DNA of 64,000 bases from Ichthyophis bannanicus (GCA_033557465.1 CM066031.1:1228073312-1228137311); one strand, 5' to 3'. Shown: positions 46,631-58,092, numbered from the stretch's first letter. Notes: generated from the letters alone by a model not told the origin. A program made the numbers and translations.

Positions 46631-48316
46631 ATGGAGAAACCAGCAAGTGGTTTTAAGAAGTGTTCTAAATGTGGCAGTACAGTTTCAGCCACCAATACGC
46701 ATGACTGGTGTCTTGAAGTGCTTAGGACCAGGTCACCAACAATCAGAATGTCCTCTTTGTAGGAAGATGACAGAGAGGCCTACAGAACTGAGCTGCGAAA
46801 CTTGGCACCCTCTTTGCAACTGATGCGATGTCAGTAGCATTGACATCATTGAGAGCTTCATCTTCCTTTCAGGGATCTCAGGGATCTAAACCTAGGTCTT
46901 CATCGAAGACTAGTCGGCCCTCCAAGTGTAGATCTCCTAAGCATTGAGATGCCTTGGGCGTTGCCGTGGAGGGAGACAATCCTGGTGGGAGGTCCTTGCC
47001 TCCAAAGCCTTTGTGGGGTCCCAGGATGCTCCCAAGGCCTCCACCTCTGGAGCGCTCCTGGTGCCATGCTCAGGGATTGTGGCCACAACTCCACTACCAA
47101 TACCCAAGCATCAGCAATCTGTGGATCAACGTATCCTGGCCATCGAGCGGAGCTTAGCCTTACTTGGCAGCCTCCGTACCGCTAAAGACTTTACAGTCGA
47201 TTCCTCAGGCATTGGTACAGACTATGGTACTGAAAGAGCCTGCATTGATGATTTTTTTTTTTTTTTTTAACCTCTTACCATGCTACCACCCATGCCGGCC
47301 CTCAAATCTGTTTCTGGTACCGTGGTTCTGGCACCGCAACCTTCAGCTACCGGCTTTGAGCTTTATTGAGTATGTGCAGAGCAAGAACACCCTGCCCGTC
47401 AATACTTTGAATCTCCTGACTCCGATTCATCAGATGATGAATTGGCTAGTACCCGGGAAATGAGAACTCTCCTGGAGAACCCATCTCCATCCCCACAACT
47501 TCACATGTCCCCTCTGGAGGACATGTCTTTACAAGACTTTATTCACGATGTTGCTCCGGGCCTGTCCATAACGGTGACTTTGGAGAAAGAACCTAGGGCT
47601 GAGGAACTTGAAATCCTTTAATACCCTGCAGCCCCAAAGGAAGCTGCTACTCTCCCTTTTCATCGAATACTTCATGACCTTATGCTTCATATGTGGGAGA
47701 CATCCCTAACCATCTGTCCACATACTCGACGTCTCGATACTATGTACCGGGTACCGGACTGACCCGGCTTCCAGAAGACGCAATTACCACACCATTCCAT
47801 GGTGGTGGAATCAGCAATGCATCAAATAAAAAGTGCTAAGACACATTCCTCGAACCCTCCAGGCAGAGAATCGAGAACTCAATGCTTTTGGTCGTCAGTG
47901 TTTTCAGTCTTCCATATTATTGGCCAGAATCAGTTCCTACATACTCTATATGGGTATGTTCCTTAGGGAGGTGGCTAAGGATTTGGAGTTAATGGCATCT
48001 CTTCTCCCTGATGAGAGCTGATTATCTCACCCTTGTGAAACATGCCCAAAATGTTTCAAAATTTGTTAACAGGGCAACTTTCAACTATTTTGAATGCATT
48101 GGTGCACGCAGGATTGCTTGGCTCCAAGCATCTGATCTTGAACAATGGTTTCAAGATAAGCTGGGTAATATACCTTGCACAGGTGAAAACCTTTTTGGCA
48201 AGGACTGGCAGGACAAAGCTGCTCAGCTAGAATGTGAGAACACCACTCTTAATAGACTTTCTAGATCTACTGCCAACCCAGCTAAGAGAGAGGCATCAAA
48301 CCCCTTTTTTCAATAA
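46631..48316 (+). pseudogene. DIRS gag-like ORF of copy C, decayed
   Basis: The start MEKPASGFKKCSKCGS and the following Cys/His residues match copies A and B. The Ser/Val/Pro-rich middle is broken, with a T run at 47252-47269 where other copies have codons. The C-terminal block is readable at 47833-48316: SSYILYMGMFLREVAKDLEL, IAWLQASDLEQWFQDKLG and FGKDWQDKAAQLE. Several frameshifts and stops are present, more than in copies A or D. The stop at 48316 lies just upstream of the RT frame. Confidence 0.75.
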
Positions 48317-48351
48317 GAAAAAGAAGTACTATCCTCCTTTAAACCCCTGCC

Positions 48352-49240
48352 GTGCATTGTTCAATCCATGCTCCCCAGAAGGGGCAGCAGCAACCAAAAG
48401 AGCAGAAGAAGGTCAGACTCCCAGGTCCCAGCAATCTCAGCAGACCCAACCTCTTCAGGGTCTTTGACTCCTTTCTGGAGAACATAGCCATCCTGCCTCT
48501 GGAGATGCCAGATCCCATCTGCATTCCCAGCAGACTGTCACTTTGCCCACAGGTGGCATCTTGTAACATCAGATCACTGGACTCTCTCCATAGTACGGGA
48601 AGGGTACAAACTTCACTTACAAAGTCTGCCCCCCTCAGTCTCCTCCAAGAGTTCTGTTCTCAACCCCCTCTCATGGCTCTATTGTTGCAAGAGGTCACCT
48701 CCCTTCTCTCACAGGGTGCAATAGAGGAGGTGCCACTCTTCCAGCAAGGTCTGGGCTTCTATTCTCTATACGTCCTCATTCCAAAGAAGACAGGAGGATA
48801 CAGGCCCATTCTGGACCTCAGAGAACTGAACAGGTATCTACTTTGGGAGAAATTCAAGATGATCTCCCTAGGTACTCTTCTCCCCTATCTCCAGAGTCAG
48901 GATTGACTCTGTTCTCTAGATCTTAAGGATGCATATACTCACATTCTTATTCACACAGAAGGTTCCTGCATTTCCTGTTCCAGGGGAAACATTAGCAATA
49001 CAGAGTCCTGCCTTTCGGCCTTGCCTATGCCCCAAGAGTCTTTACAAAGTGCATGGCAGTGGTAACTGCATTCCTAAGGACTCCAGGGATGTTTGTCTTC
49101 CCCTACTTAGACAACTGACTTATTTGAGCAAGCACATCTCTAGAGGCCAGTCTTTCCCTCTCGCACACTATGCAGGTGCTGCAACACTTGAGATTTGTAA
49201 TAAATTTTCCAAAGTCCCAACTCATTCCCTCAAACTCTAG
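48352..49240 (+). pseudogene. DIRS reverse transcriptase of copy C
   Basis: The frame 48352-48906 contains LLLQEVTSLLSQGAIEEVP and VLIPKKTGGYRPILDLREL then NRYLLWEKFKMISL, the N-terminal RT blocks of DIRS and related elements. A TGA ends it. The next codons in the same sense, near 48910-48940, read CSLDLKDAYTHI, the first active-site aspartate block. Beyond that the frame decays, and I could not read the second aspartate pair. In the family this RT makes a circular double-stranded DNA intermediate. Confidence 0.75.
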
Positions 49241-49383
49241 AGTTTATAGGGGCTCTCCTAGACACGCGACAGTCAAGGACTTTTCTGCCTCAAGCCTGCT
49301 GTGCTCAACTCATTCAGCTTGCATCTCAAGCATGCCTCAAGACCTTTCTCACAGCTTGAGAAATACTGCAACTTCTGGGTCAT

Positions 49384-50097
49384 ATGGCATCAATAGTATA
49401 TGTGGTTCCATATACTCGTCTGCATATGCATGCAGCTCAATGGACCCTGGCTTCCCAGTGGTCTCAGGCATCTGGTCACCTGGGAGGAAGAATAATGCTC
49501 TCTACATATCTCATCCCGTCTCTCCAGTGGTGGCAATCCCCAGAAAACTTACTAGTAGGGTCACTTTTTCAGATGCCTCCACATCAATGTACCCTGACGA
49601 TGGATGTGTTCAAATTGGGCTGGGGAGCTCTTCTGGACATCTCTCCACGCAGGGTCTTTGGCCTTATCAGGCGTCACATAAATCTGCTGGAACACAGAGC
49701 CATTCACAATGCTCTCAAGGTGTTCCAGGACCATCTTCGCTTCTGCACAGTTCTAGTCCAGACGGATAATCAAGTAGCCATGTTCTTCTTGAACAAGCAG
49801 GGCGGAACATGCTCTTGGATGCTTTGCAATGAAGCCCTTCACCTGTGGTCCTTCACCATACAGCATCAAATTCACCTACTTATGGTGTATCTTCCAGGCA
49901 AACAGAATCTCTTGGCGGACAAACTAAGTCAAGTCCTGCTACCCCACGAGTTGTCTCTCCATGCGGACAAGGTCGCTTACATTTTTCAGATCTGGGGAAC
50001 CCCAGAAATAGACCTGTTCAAGTCCTTGGAGTGCAAAACTTCCCCGCTTCTGCTCCAGAATGCCTGCTCAGAACAGCCAAGGGGTAGATGGCTTTCG
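49384..50097 (+). pseudogene. DIRS RNase H domain of copy C
   Basis: A 238-codon open frame reads LHMHAAQWTLASQWSQ, then FKLGWGALLD (the GWGA block of the DIRS RNase H), VQTDNQVAMFFLNKQGG and VYLPGKQNLLADKLSQ. The TDN and ADxLS positions match the second and fourth acidic sites of the fold. The first acidic site may be altered (TLTMDVFKLGWGA). The frame is stopped by the inserted CR1 tail at 50098. Confidence 0.75.
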
Positions 50098-50535
50098 CCT
50101 TAGTAGTCTTCATTATAAAGCATATGAGGACAGACTTAAGGATCTTAATATGTACACCTTAGAGGAAAGGCGGGATAGAGGTGATATGATTGAGATGTTT
50201 AAATACCTCCGTGGCATAAATGTTCAGGGAGAGAGCCTCTTTCAATTGAGAGCAAGTTCTGCGACGAGGGGACATGGGATGAGGGTGAAGGGAGATAGAT
50301 TCAGGAGTGATATGCGGAAATATTTCTTTACGGAAAGAGTAGTGGATCCGTGGAATAGTCTCCCAGTGGAGGTGGTAGAGATGAGGACAGTAACTGAATT
50401 CAAAAAAGCATGGGACCAACACAGAGGATCTCTAAAGGTAAAAAGTGGACTGTTGTAGTTGTTGTTATGGAAGGACAGACTAGATGGGCCTTGTGGTCTT
50501 TTTCTGTCATCATGTTTCTATGTTTCTATATGCCT
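50098..50535 (+). mobile_element. CR1 3' end inside DIRS copy C, copy 2 of the pair
   Basis: Nearly identical to 9495-9915: the LNMYTLEERRDRGDMIEMF codons, the same UTR and the 'atgtttctatgtttctata' tail. It splits RNase H from recombinase in the DIRS pol. The small divergence between the two copies makes this a recent family. Confidence 0.85.
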
Positions 50536-50539
50536 TTCC

Positions 50540-52060
50540 CATTCTCCTCATTCCCAAAACTCTTTTCAAACTCCAGAGAGACAGGGGCTACATGATTCTT
50601 ATAGCCCCATGCTGGCCATGACAACCATGGCATCCTCTGCTTCTACATCTGTCGCAAGCTCAGCCAGTAGATTTGGGGTCTGCTCCAGATCTCCTCTCGC
50701 AGGGGGACTGGACAATGCTGCATCCCAATCTGCAGTACCTACATCTTATAGCATGGCTACTGAAGGCATAGCCTTCCAGGACATCAACCTCTCTCAGCAG
50801 GTAAAAGCTATTCTTTTTGCTTCTAGGAAACCTTCCACCAGGCGTAGATTCTCTCTGGTGTTTTGAAAGGGATCTTAACCCCTTCTCAGTTCCGGTGGAT
50901 GCATTACTTGAATATCTTCTCCACCTCTCTTCTTCTGGACTCAAAACCAATTCGGTAAGAGTACACAAGTGCAATTGCGGTTTTTCACGTGCCCTTAGAT
51001 GGTCAGCCCATCTCCTCTCAGCTGCTTGTTGCATGCTTCATGAGAGGTCTTCTATTAACTAAGCCTCCCATTAAGTCACCCCAGTGGCATGGAATCTCAA
51101 TGTTTTAGGACAGCTTCTGAAGCCGCCCTTTGAACCTCTAGCCACTATTTCTCTGAAGTTTCTCACCTGGAAGGTCTCCTTCCTAATTGCCCTCACTTCA
51201 GCAAGATGCATTAGTGAGCTTCAGGCTTTGGAGGCTGATCCTCCTTATACACGATTCCACCATGATAAGGTAGTCCTTAGGACTAGTTCTTCAAAGCCCT
51301 TAAAACAGACAACATTCCCTACCCAAACAATAATACAACACACAGTAATACAACATCCCCCGACAACTAGATACCTCCACCAACTACGCACCCAGTTAAC
51401 CCAACTGGACAATCGAGTCCATTATACAATGTAATTAAATACCCCTATAATTGTACTGTCTATATGTCTAAATGTTAAGTACCCACATGTTAAATGTAAC
51501 CCACCAATTGTGATGTAATGTGACCACTTTGAAGGATAAGGTGGTATACAAATCTGTCTAAATAAAAAGTCCCCACTTTTTATGCTAAAGGTGGTCTTGC
51601 CCTTCCATTTAAACCAGTCAGTTTATCTCCCTGTCTTTCCCTAGACCTCATTCCTCTAGGACAGAAGCAACCCTTCACACTCTGGATTGCAAACGTGCTT
51701 TGGCTTTTTATCTTCAGAGAACTCAGGAGCACAGAAAAGCTTCCCAACTTTTCATCGCCTTTGACTCTAGTCACCTGGGACTACCAGTATCCAAGCAAAC
51801 TCTCTCCAGATGGATAGCAGATTGTATCTCCTTTGCTTACGAAAGTGCAGGACTCTCTCGAGGGTCACGTCACTGCACATAATGTTCGGGCCATGGCTAC
51901 CTCTATTGCAAATCTACGCTCTGTAGCAATTGATGAGATATGCAAGGCAGCAACCTTGCCCTCTGTCCATACTTTTGCTGCTCACTATTGTCTGGACAAG
52001 GACTCCTGCTGGGATGCCTCATTTGGCCAAGCTGTTCTCCAGCATCTCTTTCAGATTTAG
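50540..52060 (+). pseudogene. DIRS tyrosine recombinase of copy C
   Basis: The recombinase integrates the circular DNA without target duplication. Pieces in order are PVDALLEYLLHLSSSGLK (near 50900), FLTWKVSFLIALTSARCISE (near 51150-51210), PVSKQTLSRWIADCISFAYE (near 51786-51845), and then HNVRAMATSIANL and HTFAAHYCLDKD. The Arg of the SARC-type block, the HxxR motif (HNVR, about 51879) and the Tyr (HYCLD, about 51990) match the R...HxxR...Y catalytic set. The frame is broken by a LINE tail (about 51296-51570) and by frameshifts near 51840-51880. Confidence 0.8.
51296..51570 (+). mobile_element. L2-like LINE 3' end inside the recombinase
   Basis: About 40 C-terminal LINE codons ending at 51434 are followed by a UTR. 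The stem-loop tail 'gataaggtggtatacaaatc' and 'taaataaaa' closes it. The recombinase frame resumes right after. Confidence 0.65.
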
Positions 52061-52566
52061 ATCGACTCCTACCCCCTCCCCCCCCCCCCCCCCTGTCCTG
52101 GGTTTCAATACCAGACATCCTTAGAGGATATATGACCAACTTACTTAGGCCTGTGTTCCACAGCTCACTGAGGGCATCTCTCTGGCATCTCCAATCTAGG
52201 GAATCCCATATGTGAAGACTACATTCCTGCTTGTTCCTGGAGATAGCGTAGTTACTCACCTGTAACAGGTGATTGCTGGGAACAGCAGGAATTTAGTCTT
52301 CACAACCCACCTTCCTCCCCTAGGAGTTGTACTTATCCTTTTCTTATTCTTCTCTCCTTTTATCTCAGCTACAAACTCAACTGGAGGGAGAGCTGGAAAG
52401 GCGGGAAGGCAGATATGCGGGTACAGTGGGATGCTCACAAAGGCTTTCCTATTGAATGCTGGGGAGCATTCCCGCTTAAGCTCTGTCGATACCAATGTCA
52501 TCCATATGTGAAGACTAAACGTCTGCTGTTCCGGAGATCACCTGTTAAAGATGAGTAGCTACGCTT

Positions 52567-54858
52567 TCTCAGATGCTCCCAAATATTCCCCTTAACTGAT
52601 GCAGCAAGGGGTCTGACCAAAGGAGGTCCTCCACAAAGGATAGCAGGCACACATCTTGATAAAGGAGGAACGAAGACAGCACCTTCAGGAGAAAGGAGAC
52701 TGCTGACATGGCCAGAAAGTCCTCAACAGAACAAAACTGTAGTACCAATATAAGTCTAGCAGATGTGAAGCCATCAGGAATGCCACATGCAGGGACCAAA
52801 CCTTGAGCGAGATCACCTAAAGGAGCTAAGGGGGAACCTTCTATCACTTGAAACACCAGAGAGTCCACTGTGGCCTCCAACTGGCTGCATAGATGGATAG
52901 AACAGGTTTGCCCACCTGAAGAGGCAAGGCGCAGTAGGGTGCACTGCCAAGGATATGTCTTGGACGCTCCTCAGGTAGCACACAAGGGCCACCAACTTAA
53001 CTGCAAGAGTGCAGAAGTAGCCCCTGGTCCAGCCCAGACTAACAGAAGGGCCAAAAGGCAACTAGGTCTACTTTTCTGATATCTAGGGCTCAAGAGGGGC
53101 ACACCACTTCTCCAAGATCCTCCAGACCCCGGCATAGGACCAGGAAAAAGAGGCCCTACTAGATTGAAGAAGCATAATCACTAACCCTCTAGGGTGTCCT
53201 TTCTGAGACAGCCGAGACCTCTCCAGGGCCAGACTAAGCGAGACAAGAATAGGATCATGTCTCCCCCCCCCCCCCGACTAGAGGACGTCCCCAAAGAAGT
53301 CCTCATGCGTGAAGCAGCAACGGGGAATTAGAGACCCATGCACAATAGTCTGCATAGCCAATCCAGTGCTATTAGAGTGACCAAGCTCAGAAGAAACTGA
53401 AACCTGCAGAGGATACAGCTCACTAAGAATCATGGAGAGAGACATACGGAAGCTCTACTGGGGTACATGTCAGAAGGGAGACGCTAAACAGTATTCCATG
53501 AGACCTATGACTTAAATGGGCTCTTTACCTCAACATTCCCCAGTGTGAATGGCAGGTTAAATGCAGACAGGTCCCATCTCTGCACAATGAATGTGCTTCC
53601 CAACAATGGGAATTATGCTCTAGGGTGTTCAAAGACCTAACTCTGGCAGATTAGTCTGCATACTGCTAACTCTTACTATATGTGCCACTAATAGGATTAG
53701 AAGACGAACCTGCAGTCAGCAGCTGAGCTTCACCACTGCTACAGTGCTGTGAGGGCTGCCCCGCTTCTTGGAATACATCACTACTGAGGCCCTGACTCTT
53801 AGAATGTAGCTGACAAAGAGGGCTCAAAACCTTTGTAGAGCCAGGCTGATTTGCCCTGAACTCAAGCCTGTCAACCAACCAGGAGGCTTCCTGAGGGGAT
53901 CAGTGCTTTTGTACAAGTTGAAACGGGTAATGTGCCAGCTCATCTGACCAGTATTCATGGTGACTATCAACTAAGGTAGTGCCTTGAGGCAACCCATCCA
54001 TCATACTGCAAGCGTGCAGCCACCAAGCCAATTGCTTCTTGATCTTTTTGGAAAGGGCTAGATGTTGAGCAAACAACTTGGGAGCAGGGACCCCCGAGTG
54101 CAAAAGTAAACTTACAAGGGGGCACATGCATGTCTGACCCAAAGCACCTAATCCAGGGTTGAAGTTGTTGAACCTGGGAGTTGTAGGTAGACTCACACCC
54201 TGGGAGCCACCCAAAAGCAAGGACTTCATAGCTGGCAGAAAGCCTAACCAAATGGTTTGAGGAAAGAAAAAAACATTGTGCAAAGATGTGCTGAATAGGG
54301 ACCCAGATACTCCAAGCTCTGGGAAGGAGCTAGACCTCTCTTGTGGTGGACATTCACCCATGCCTGTGCCTCCATCACTGGACCACCCGGGACACACCTG
54401 CCCAGAACTGTCCCAAGAAACAGACCAACTCAACCAGTTGAGAAGAAATGGAAAAACCCTGATTCCTTGATGACATTGATGGCTGCCATGACTGCCCTGA
54501 CTTTCGAAAGTGTGATGAGGCAGGGCCAAGGCAAGAGTATGACACACAACCAAAAATGGCAGCCACAGAAGCAGAGAAACTGCTGATGCTCCCAGATAGG
54601 TATATGGCAGTATATCTGAGTGGTTCAAGGGGGATAGACTGACCTTAGGGTCTCTAAGCAGAACTGGAGCTCCCTTGGCTTGACATTGACTGCATACAGC
54701 CCAGAAGGGGCTAGGAGGACCTGGCTTACTATGGGGGTTTTTTTTGTTTGTTTTTTTCCTTAACCAGGAAAGGAGAGGAATACCATCCTCAACCTTGATA
54801 TGCAGCAGCTAGAAGCACAGCTGTCTGCTATGTCAAAGTGTCAAATGGTTTCCTCAAT
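52567..54858 (-). other. Unassigned repeat-like region with long minus-strand frames
   Basis: A 242-codon minus-strand frame (54628-53900) includes KKIKKQLAWWLHACSMMDG and is followed on the same strand by frames at 53878-53666 and 52880-52569. I recognise no domain. The frame lengths and strand bias suggest an old retrotransposon protein, perhaps a gag of another DIRS-like family, but this is a guess. A C run lies at 53264-53275. Confidence 0.3.
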
Positions 54859-54866
54859 CTCTAGAC

Positions 54867-55059
54867 CAGGGATGCTCAACCTAGTCTTCATTCATGTCAG
54901 GATAACCCCAATGAATATGCATATGAGGGATTTGCATGCAATGGAGGTATTACATGATATCTCTCATTTATTTTATTTATTTAACATGCATATTCATTGG
55001 GGTTATCCTGAAAACCTGAGTGGCTAGGTTTGTCCTGAAGACAGGGTTGAGAATTCTTG
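54867..55059. mobile_element. Palindromic hAT MITE with perfect 8-bp duplication
   Basis: It starts 'cagggatgctcaacctagtc' and ends 'cagggttgagaattcttg', an inverted pair. Long inner arms contain 'aggataaccccaatgaatat' and its exact complement near 54990-55010. 'ctctagac' stands at 54859-54866 and again at 55060-55067. An ATTT-rich stretch sits in the centre. Confidence 0.9.
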
Positions 55060-55134
55060 CTCTAGACCAGGGGTCTCAAACACGCGGCCCGCGAGGGCAT
55101 CTTATGCGGCCCGCGAAGCACTTACTGGCATGTA

Positions 55135-55459
55135 AAAAAAAAAAAAATCCAAACTTGCCATCGCCGCATTAAGCGTCCCGCGGGCTCCTCTGCCTGGCAG
55201 AGTCCTCTCCTCCCTGCAGCATCAGCTCCAAAAGCGGCGGCTTTCAGAGCCGCGAAGAGAGAGAGTTTCTCTCGCGCGGTTCTGAAGAGCAGCGAGAAAG
55301 TCTTCAGAACCGCGCGAGAGAAACTCTCTCTCTTTGCGGCTCTGAAAGCCGCCGCTTTTGGAGCTGATGCTGCAGGGAGGAGAGGACTCTGCCAGGCAGA
55401 GGAGCCCGCGGGACGCTTAATGCGGCGACGGCAAGTTTGGATTTTTTTTTTTTTTTTTT
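55135..55459. repeat. Long fold-back inside the hAT
   Basis: Arms of about 140 bp (55149-55288 and 55301-55440) are inverted complements with about two mismatches, around a 12-bp loop. An A run on the left and a T run on the right extend the pairing. The transcript would form a very stable hairpin. Confidence 0.9.
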
Positions 55460-56064
55460 AGTTAGAATTAAGGGATCCATCCAGGGCCTTGATCAAGCTC
55501 CACAGCACTCCAAGGATAATCCTTCAGTCCTTCCCACTGGAACACTCTCCCAGTCTCCCCCTCATTGCCCCTCAGGCTTATCTCCCTCTCCTCATAGCAA
55601 GCCTGCACATTCAGGGTAAGATTGTGTGAGGGGGAAGCCCGGCAAAATCTCCAGCAAAGCAGCTCCGCTTGTGGGCCGAAGATCTTGCGCCCCCCAGGAG
55701 CGCTTCCAGGTTGCTGGGGAAGGGCCCGTTCTTCAGGGCTCAAAGCAGCCCATCTGTGCTCTGCTCCAGCAAAACTCCACCGGAGCAGTCCAAGGAAGCC
55801 ACCAGCTCTTTCACAGGCCGAACACCAAGCTTGTCGAGGGTAAGCTGACCACTGTCTCCTGTGGCCAACCCTCAGGGCAGACCAGTTGCTTGCCCTTCCG
55901 TTTTGGCATGGAAACAGAAAGGTGGATTACTCTCTCGGCACAGCTCACAGCATTCTGCTCAGACAGCCTTCACACACCGCCACCTTGCCCCCCTCCTCAC
56001 CCCTTTAAGAGCCCGTGGGACGCTTAATACTGCAGCAGCAAATATACATTTTTTTTAATTTAAT

Positions 56065-56830
56065 TTGGCTGATGGTGGGAGGGGGGTTAGGACTGGTAAT
56101 GGGCTATGGGGGGGGGCTAGGACTGGTAATGGCCTATGAGGGGGGTAACTGAAAATGGGGTGATGGGATAATAATGAAAATGGGGTGATGGGGGGGGGGT
56201 TAGGACTGGTAATGGGCTATGAGGGGTAAGACTGGAAGTGGGCTATGGGGGGTTAGGACTGGTAATGGGCTATGGGGGGGGGGGCTAGGACTGGTAATGG
56301 CCTATGAGGGGGGTAACTGAAAATGGGGTGATGGGGGTAACACTGAAAATGGGGTGATGGGGGGTTAGGACTGGTAATGGCCTTTGAGGGGGGTAACTGA
56401 AAATGGGGTGATGGGGTAACACTGAAAATGTGGTGATGGGGGGGTTAGGACTGGTAATGGGCTAGGAGGGGTAAGACTGGAAGTGGGCTATGGGGGGTTA
56501 GGACTGGTAATGGGCTATGGGGGGGCTAGGACTGGTAATGGCCTATGAGGGGGGTAACTGAAAATGGGGTGATGGGGGTGTTAGGACTGGTAATGGGCTA
56601 TGGGGGGGCTAGGGCTGATAATGGGCTGGGGGGTCTGCTAGGACTAGAAATGGGCTGAGTGGAAGGGGGGCTTGAACTGCAAATGGCTGATGGGGAGGGG
56701 GGCTTGGAATGGAAATGGGCTGTGAGGGGAGGGAGCTAGCACTGGAAATGGGCTGATGGGGGGAGCTACGATTGGAAATGGGCTGATGGGGGGCTAGGAC
56801 TGAAAATGGGCTGATGCAGTGACTAGAAGG
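56065..56830. repeat. G-rich minisatellite inside the hAT
   Basis: Variants of 'ttaggactggtaatgggcta' alternate with 'gtaactgaaaatggggtgat', separated by G runs, over about 760 bp. Some longer blocks of several units recur, which points to a higher-order repeat. The units become more diverged toward the right edge. Confidence 0.85.
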
Positions 56831-57847
56831 GAGGGGGTGCTGTGTGGGACTGGAACTAGAAGGGAGCTGATGTTGGGGGAGGATTAGAATGGGATGGAGC
56901 TGGGAGAGTGAAATGGAGAGGGGAAAATATTTTGTGTGGGAGGGAAGACAAATCTACAATTGGCCAGGTAAGTGGGGATTGAGGATGGAGGGGTAAAATT
57001 TGAGTGGATGAAAATAGGAATGAGGAAAGAGCAAAAGGAGAAAGATTAATATGTTAAAGCAGATGTAGAGGGAGAATGGAAAAACCTAGAAGAGAGAAGA
57101 AAGGACAAATGGACAGCAGACGATGGAGAGTTAGCAGAAGGCACGAAGAAACCAGAAGAAAGTGGCTGGAACTGAAAAAAAATGCACAAAAGGTAGAAAA
57201 ATATCTTTATTTTGAATTTATTAACTGGAATATGTCAGTTCTGGGAAATGTGCATCAATAACGTCTGCGCTTTGTTTAGTACAAGAGGAAATTAATTTAT
57301 AGTTTTATTTCTACAGTGTTGTTGTACATTCCAAGTTTGGCTTATTTGGGTACCAGTTTAATTGTCTTGTTTCTAAATTTTGATTCCTTGTTTGGTGATG
57401 GTGTATTCTGCATGTGTAACTGAGCTGAGGTATTCTGTTTATGTAATTCCTATTTGACATTGCTACTTGTTCTCTGTCCCCAGTAGGTCATGTATTGTTG
57501 TTCTCTGAAATGTATTGACTTAATATTTGCAGTGTTGCCTTTTGATAGGTAGGGTCTGGTGCTTTGTGAGTCCTGGTAGTGCTGTTAGGATATGGCGGGT
57601 TTGCTAATGTGCCTGGCGGTTGGCACTGGATTATAGTAATGTAGAAATCTTTTAGTCTTTCTTTATTCATGCACTCATTAAGAGGCATGTTTACTAAAAG
57701 TTAGGGTATGGTAACATTATGCAAATATTTATGCAAATGAGGTCCCTTATGCAAATGAGGTCCCACGTCTCATGCGGCCCCCGGGTTATTTTACAAGTCC
57801 TCATTTGGCCCTCAAAGCAATTTGAGTTTGAGACCCCTGCTCTAGAC

Positions 57848-58092
57848 CCATCATCTGGGAATCTCTAAGGGGGGAGCTTAACCAAGGGCTTCTGTCAGAT
57901 GCTGCAGATCTTTCCACAAGAGCTACCTTCTTTAAAGTCAAGTATTCTAAGCCACAGCTGGGTTGTGGCCTCTGCAGACCACAACCGGAGCCAGGGCTGA
58001 AAGGGGATTCTCCTCTTGATGTACAGGACAGCATTTTCATTGTCATCACAGGCTGGCCTCAACCTGGTGAGGCCTGGATTGCAAAACGGGTA
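57848..58092. other. Unassigned spacer between hAT and DIRS copy D
   Basis: I see no known element or coding motif in these 245 bp. Confidence 0.4.

Larger units (their letters stand above)
46230..52566 (+). mobile_element. DIRS-type retrotransposon, copy C, with pol
   Basis: The left terminal repeat starts 'ctccaggaacaagcaggaat'. Gag from 46631, RT near 48352, RNase H near 49384 and recombinase from about 50540 to 52060 follow. The internal complementary region is at 52208-52310 and the right repeat ends near 52566 ('agtagctacgctt'). The internal region is the reverse complement of the right end joined to the left end. Two insertions interrupt it (50098-50535 and about 51296-51570). It is the best source for the family's protein order. 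Confidence 0.9.
55068..57839. mobile_element. Nonautonomous hAT element, 2.77 kb
   Basis: The ends 'caggggtctcaaac' and 'gtttgagacccctg' are a perfect 14-bp inverted repeat. 'ctctagac' flanks it at 55060-55067 and 57840-57847. CTCTAGAC fits the nTCTAGAn target preference reported for Charlie-type hATs. No transposase motif was seen; the 133-codon frame at 55626-56027 has no known domain. The interior is filled by a long fold-back and a minisatellite, listed separately. Confidence 0.9.

Noticed and set aside
55626..56027. A 133-codon frame inside the hAT as a transposase
   Set aside because: No BED finger, DDE/RW or hAT dimerisation motif is present, and it is far too short. The hAT looks nonautonomous.
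56065..56830. The G-rich array as a CRISPR-like array
   Set aside because: There are no constant repeats with unique spacers and no cas genes, and the context is vertebrate. It is a minisatellite.
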